A stretch of 64,000 nt of DNA, taken from positions 1,117,001 through 1,181,000 of the forward strand of contig NC_021237.1 in NCBI RefSeq assembly GCF_000397205.1, written 5' to 3'. Below the pieces are notes generated by a model that did no database searches, was not told the origin of the DNA, and saw nothing but the letters and a program-made list of their open reading frames with translations. The stretch comes from Pseudomonas protegens CHA0. Lineage in GTDB: Bacteria; Pseudomonadota; Gammaproteobacteria; Pseudomonadales; Pseudomonadaceae. The position numbers were made by a program, and so were the translations under genes. Below, in pieces: positions 62,285 through 64,000 of the stretch (position 1 is the stretch's first letter; every line of letters begins with the position of its first letter).

Positions 62285-63601
62285 TTACCAGCAGATCCCT
62301 TCGGTACGGCCTTTGCTGCAGGTAGCCTTGGACATGAAGCCCACCAGGTCGATGACCTGCTTGCCGTGGGGCACGTCTTCGGCCAGGGCGCGGAACTTCT
62401 CGTCGCGGTTGCCGAGAATGATCACGTCGGAGTTGCCGATTACCGCGTCGAAGTCCGAGTTGAGCAGGGACGAAACGTGGGGGATCTTCGACTCGATGTA
62501 GTCCTTGTTGGCGCCGTGAACCCGGGCGTACTCGACGTTGCTGTCGTAGATGCTCAGGTCGAAGCCCTTGCCGATGAGCATTTCCGCCAGTTCCACCAGC
62601 GGGCTCTCGCGCAGGTCGTCGGTGCCGGCCTTGAAGCTCAGGCCCAGCAGGGCGACCTTGCGCTTGTCATGGCTGGAAACGATGTCGAAGGCGTTCTGCA
62701 CCTGGGATTCATTGCTGCGCATCAGCGAGTTGAGAAGGGGCGCCTCAATGTCCAGGGAGCCGGCGCGGTAGGTCAGGGCGCGCACGTCCTTGGGCAGGCA
62801 CGAGCCGCCGAAGGCGAAGCCCGGGCGCATGTAGTACTGGGACAGGTTGAGGGTCTTGTCCTGGCAGACCACGTCCATCACTTCACGGCCGTCCACGCCC
62901 ACCGCCTTGGCGATGTTGCCGATCTCGTTGGCAAAGGTGACCTTGGTGGCGTGCCAGACGTTGCAGGTGTACTTGATCATCTCGGCGACTTCGATGTCCT
63001 TGCGGATGATCGGTGCATCGAGCTCTTCGTACAGCGCTTGCAGCACATCACCGGAGGCCTGGTCGAACTGGCCGATCACGGTCATGGGCGGGAAGTCGTA
63101 GTCCTTGATCGCGGTGCTTTCACGCAGGAACTCGGGGTTCACCGCGACGCCGAAATCCACCCCGGCCTTCTTGCCCGAGCAGTCTTCGAGGATCGGGATC
63201 ACCACGTTCTTCACGGTGCCCGGCAGCACGGTGCTGCGCACCACGATGGTGTGGCGGGTGGCCTTGTCGCGCAGGACGAAACCGATCTCGCGGCACACCG
63301 ATTCGATGTAGTCCAGTTCCAGGTCGCCGTTCTTCTTGCTCGGGGTACCGACGCAGATCATCGACAGGTCGGTATCGCGAATGGCCTCGGCGAAGTTGGT
63401 GGTGCCACGCAGACGAGCGGTCTGGATTCCTTGCGCCAGAAGTTCGCCCAGGCCCGGTTCGACGATCGGCGACTTGCCGGCGTTGATCAGGTCGATCTTG
63501 TCTTTGGAGATATCTACGCCAACCACTTCATGGCCCCGTGCGGACAGGCAACCGGCACATACTGCACCGACGTAACCCAAACCAAATATGCTGATGCGCA
63601 T
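62285..63601 (-). CDS. algD: AlgD, GDP-mannose 6-dehydrogenase
   Basis: 438 residues (436 in P. aeruginosa). NAD domain start MRISIFGLGYVGAVCAGCLS, and the catalytic Cys in FAFGGSCLPKDVRALTYRA. It oxidises GDP-mannose to GDP-mannuronate, the committed step and the most tightly controlled gene of alginate synthesis. ATG 63601 follows GAGG by eight bases; an open frame of eight more codons upstream is rejected. A candidate AlgU promoter lies upstream. Confidence 0.97.
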   Translation of the reverse strand: MRISIFGLGYVGAVCAGCLSARGHEVVGVDISKDKIDLINAGKSPIVEPGLGELLAQGIQTARLRGTTNFAEAIRDTDLSMICVGTPSKKNGDLELDYIESVCREIGFVLRDKATRHTIVVRSTVLPGTVKNVVIPILEDCSGKKAGVDFGVAVNPEFLRESTAIKDYDFPPMTVIGQFDQASGDVLQALYEELDAPIIRKDIEVAEMIKYTCNVWHATKVTFANEIGNIAKAVGVDGREVMDVVCQDKTLNLSQYYMRPGFAFGGSCLPKDVRALTYRAGSLDIEAPLLNSLMRSNESQVQNAFDIVSSHDKRKVALLGLSFKAGTDDLRESPLVELAEMLIGKGFDLSIYDSNVEYARVHGANKDYIESKIPHVSSLLNSDFDAVIGNSDVIILGNRDEKFRALAEDVPHGKQVIDLVGFMSKATCSKGRTEGICW

Positions 63602-64000
63602 CGCATTTACCTCTGTGTTATTCACGCCATTAGATGGCCGGAGTTAATGTTTGCCAGCTGTTGTTGCGCACTCGGAAGTCCAGCGAAGTACGCTGTAGTA
63701 CCGTGTGCAGGCAGACTAAGTTCCGAGTGACTAAATAAATGCACTCAAGTTGTGCGCAACCGATCCATGTTGTTTTGACTTGCCCTTGAATGTTGCCGGC
63801 GGCTCCTGCTGCAGGTCCCTCGAGAAAAACCATCCGCGTTCCTGTGGATGGCTGGATGCCACGTAGTACGGGCTCTCCAGTTGTTTTCGGGGGCCTTGAA
63901 GGCCAGCTGTTCCTTGGCTCGTTAGGGGATAGTTGAGGTGCCTTATCTCCGTTTGTTTACCCTTTAGTTCAAGTTTGTGACTCGTTGGTCAAATCAATGT
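63602..64000. other. algD upstream regulatory region
   Basis: 399 bases with no convincing gene. It is AT-richer than the operon. In P. aeruginosa the region before algD binds AlgR, AlgB, AmrZ and IHF. I can point only to an AlgU-like promoter here (63696-63723). The right edge of the window cuts the region. Confidence 0.6.
63696..63723 (-). promoter_or_regulatory. Candidate AlgU (sigma-22) promoter of algD
   Basis: Minus-strand GAACTT (63723-63718), 17-base spacer, TACTA (63700-63696). The -35 is the exact AlgU/RpoE hexamer and the spacing equals that of the P. aeruginosa algD promoter; the -10 is only a partial match (TCTRA expected). The leader would be about 90 bases. Confidence 0.5.

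Noticed and set aside
63630..63833. 67-codon frame upstream of algD
   Set aside because: It lies across the candidate algD promoter, has no ribosome binding site and an unlikely composition.

Overview
The window looks like chromosome of a fluorescent Pseudomonas (P. fluorescens/protegens/chlororaphis type). The reasons are high-GC codon use, a complete algD-to-algA alginate operon, many Pseudomonas-style REP/REPIN palindromes (core GTAGGAGC..GCTCCTAC and TGTAGCCGCTGCCG), and typical families such as OprD porin, DUF3509, DUF3077 and YebG. The species call is an inference from gene content only. I see no rRNA, tRNA, prophage, intact insertion sequence or CRISPR.

Layout. 1-10.6 kb is housekeeping: the tail of an MFS transporter, a GNAT acetyltransferase, a methyltransferase, a SirB1-like protein, a Leu/Phe/Val dehydrogenase homologue that lacks the usual catalytic lysine, an unknown translationally coupled pair, SOS-regulated yebG, psiE, a DUF3509 protein, a serine transporter plus L-serine deaminase with a divergent LysR regulator, and an HPF/RaiA-like protein. 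10.6-28.5 kb is a TonB/iron island. It holds fecIRA (minus strand), a Fur-box-preceded operon DUF3649-PepSY-DUF3325-sigma-antisigma, a self-contained exbD-tonB-receptor-exbB-5'-nucleotidase set, and an STN-type siderophore receptor coupled to a YncE-like beta-propeller. 28.5-30.7 kb is an OprD porin plus class A acid phosphatase pair. 31-46 kb is mixed: AraC/EamA, a 2-hydroxyacid dehydrogenase, a LysR gene divergent from a four-gene FUSC/DUF1656/HlyD/outer-membrane-factor efflux operon, two paralogous TTG-start lipoproteins, an SDR, and a small island with a broken fic toxin, a dispersed repeat and a DUF3077 gene.

46.8-63.6 kb is the full 12-gene alginate operon on the minus strand (algD-alg8-alg44-algK-algE-algG-algX-algL-algI-algJ-algF-algA), with a candidate AlgU-type promoter about 95 bases upstream of algD and a terminator after algA. 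AlgA and AlgD make GDP-mannuronate, Alg8/Alg44 polymerise it under c-di-GMP control, AlgG/L/X/K/E edit and export it, and AlgI/J/F/X acetylate it. The operon is peppered with REP-like palindromes. Three lie in intercistronic gaps and two lie inside the signal-sequence-encoding 5' ends of algK and algE.

The most interesting points are the REP elements that have become coding sequence (algK, algE, an EamA transporter tail, the stop codon of an HlyD gene), the nucleotidase-linked TonB system with its possible Pho box and unusual TonB anchor, the dehydrogenase with Thr in place of Lys, the orphan sigma/anti-sigma pair, and the repeat module around the DUF3077 gene.
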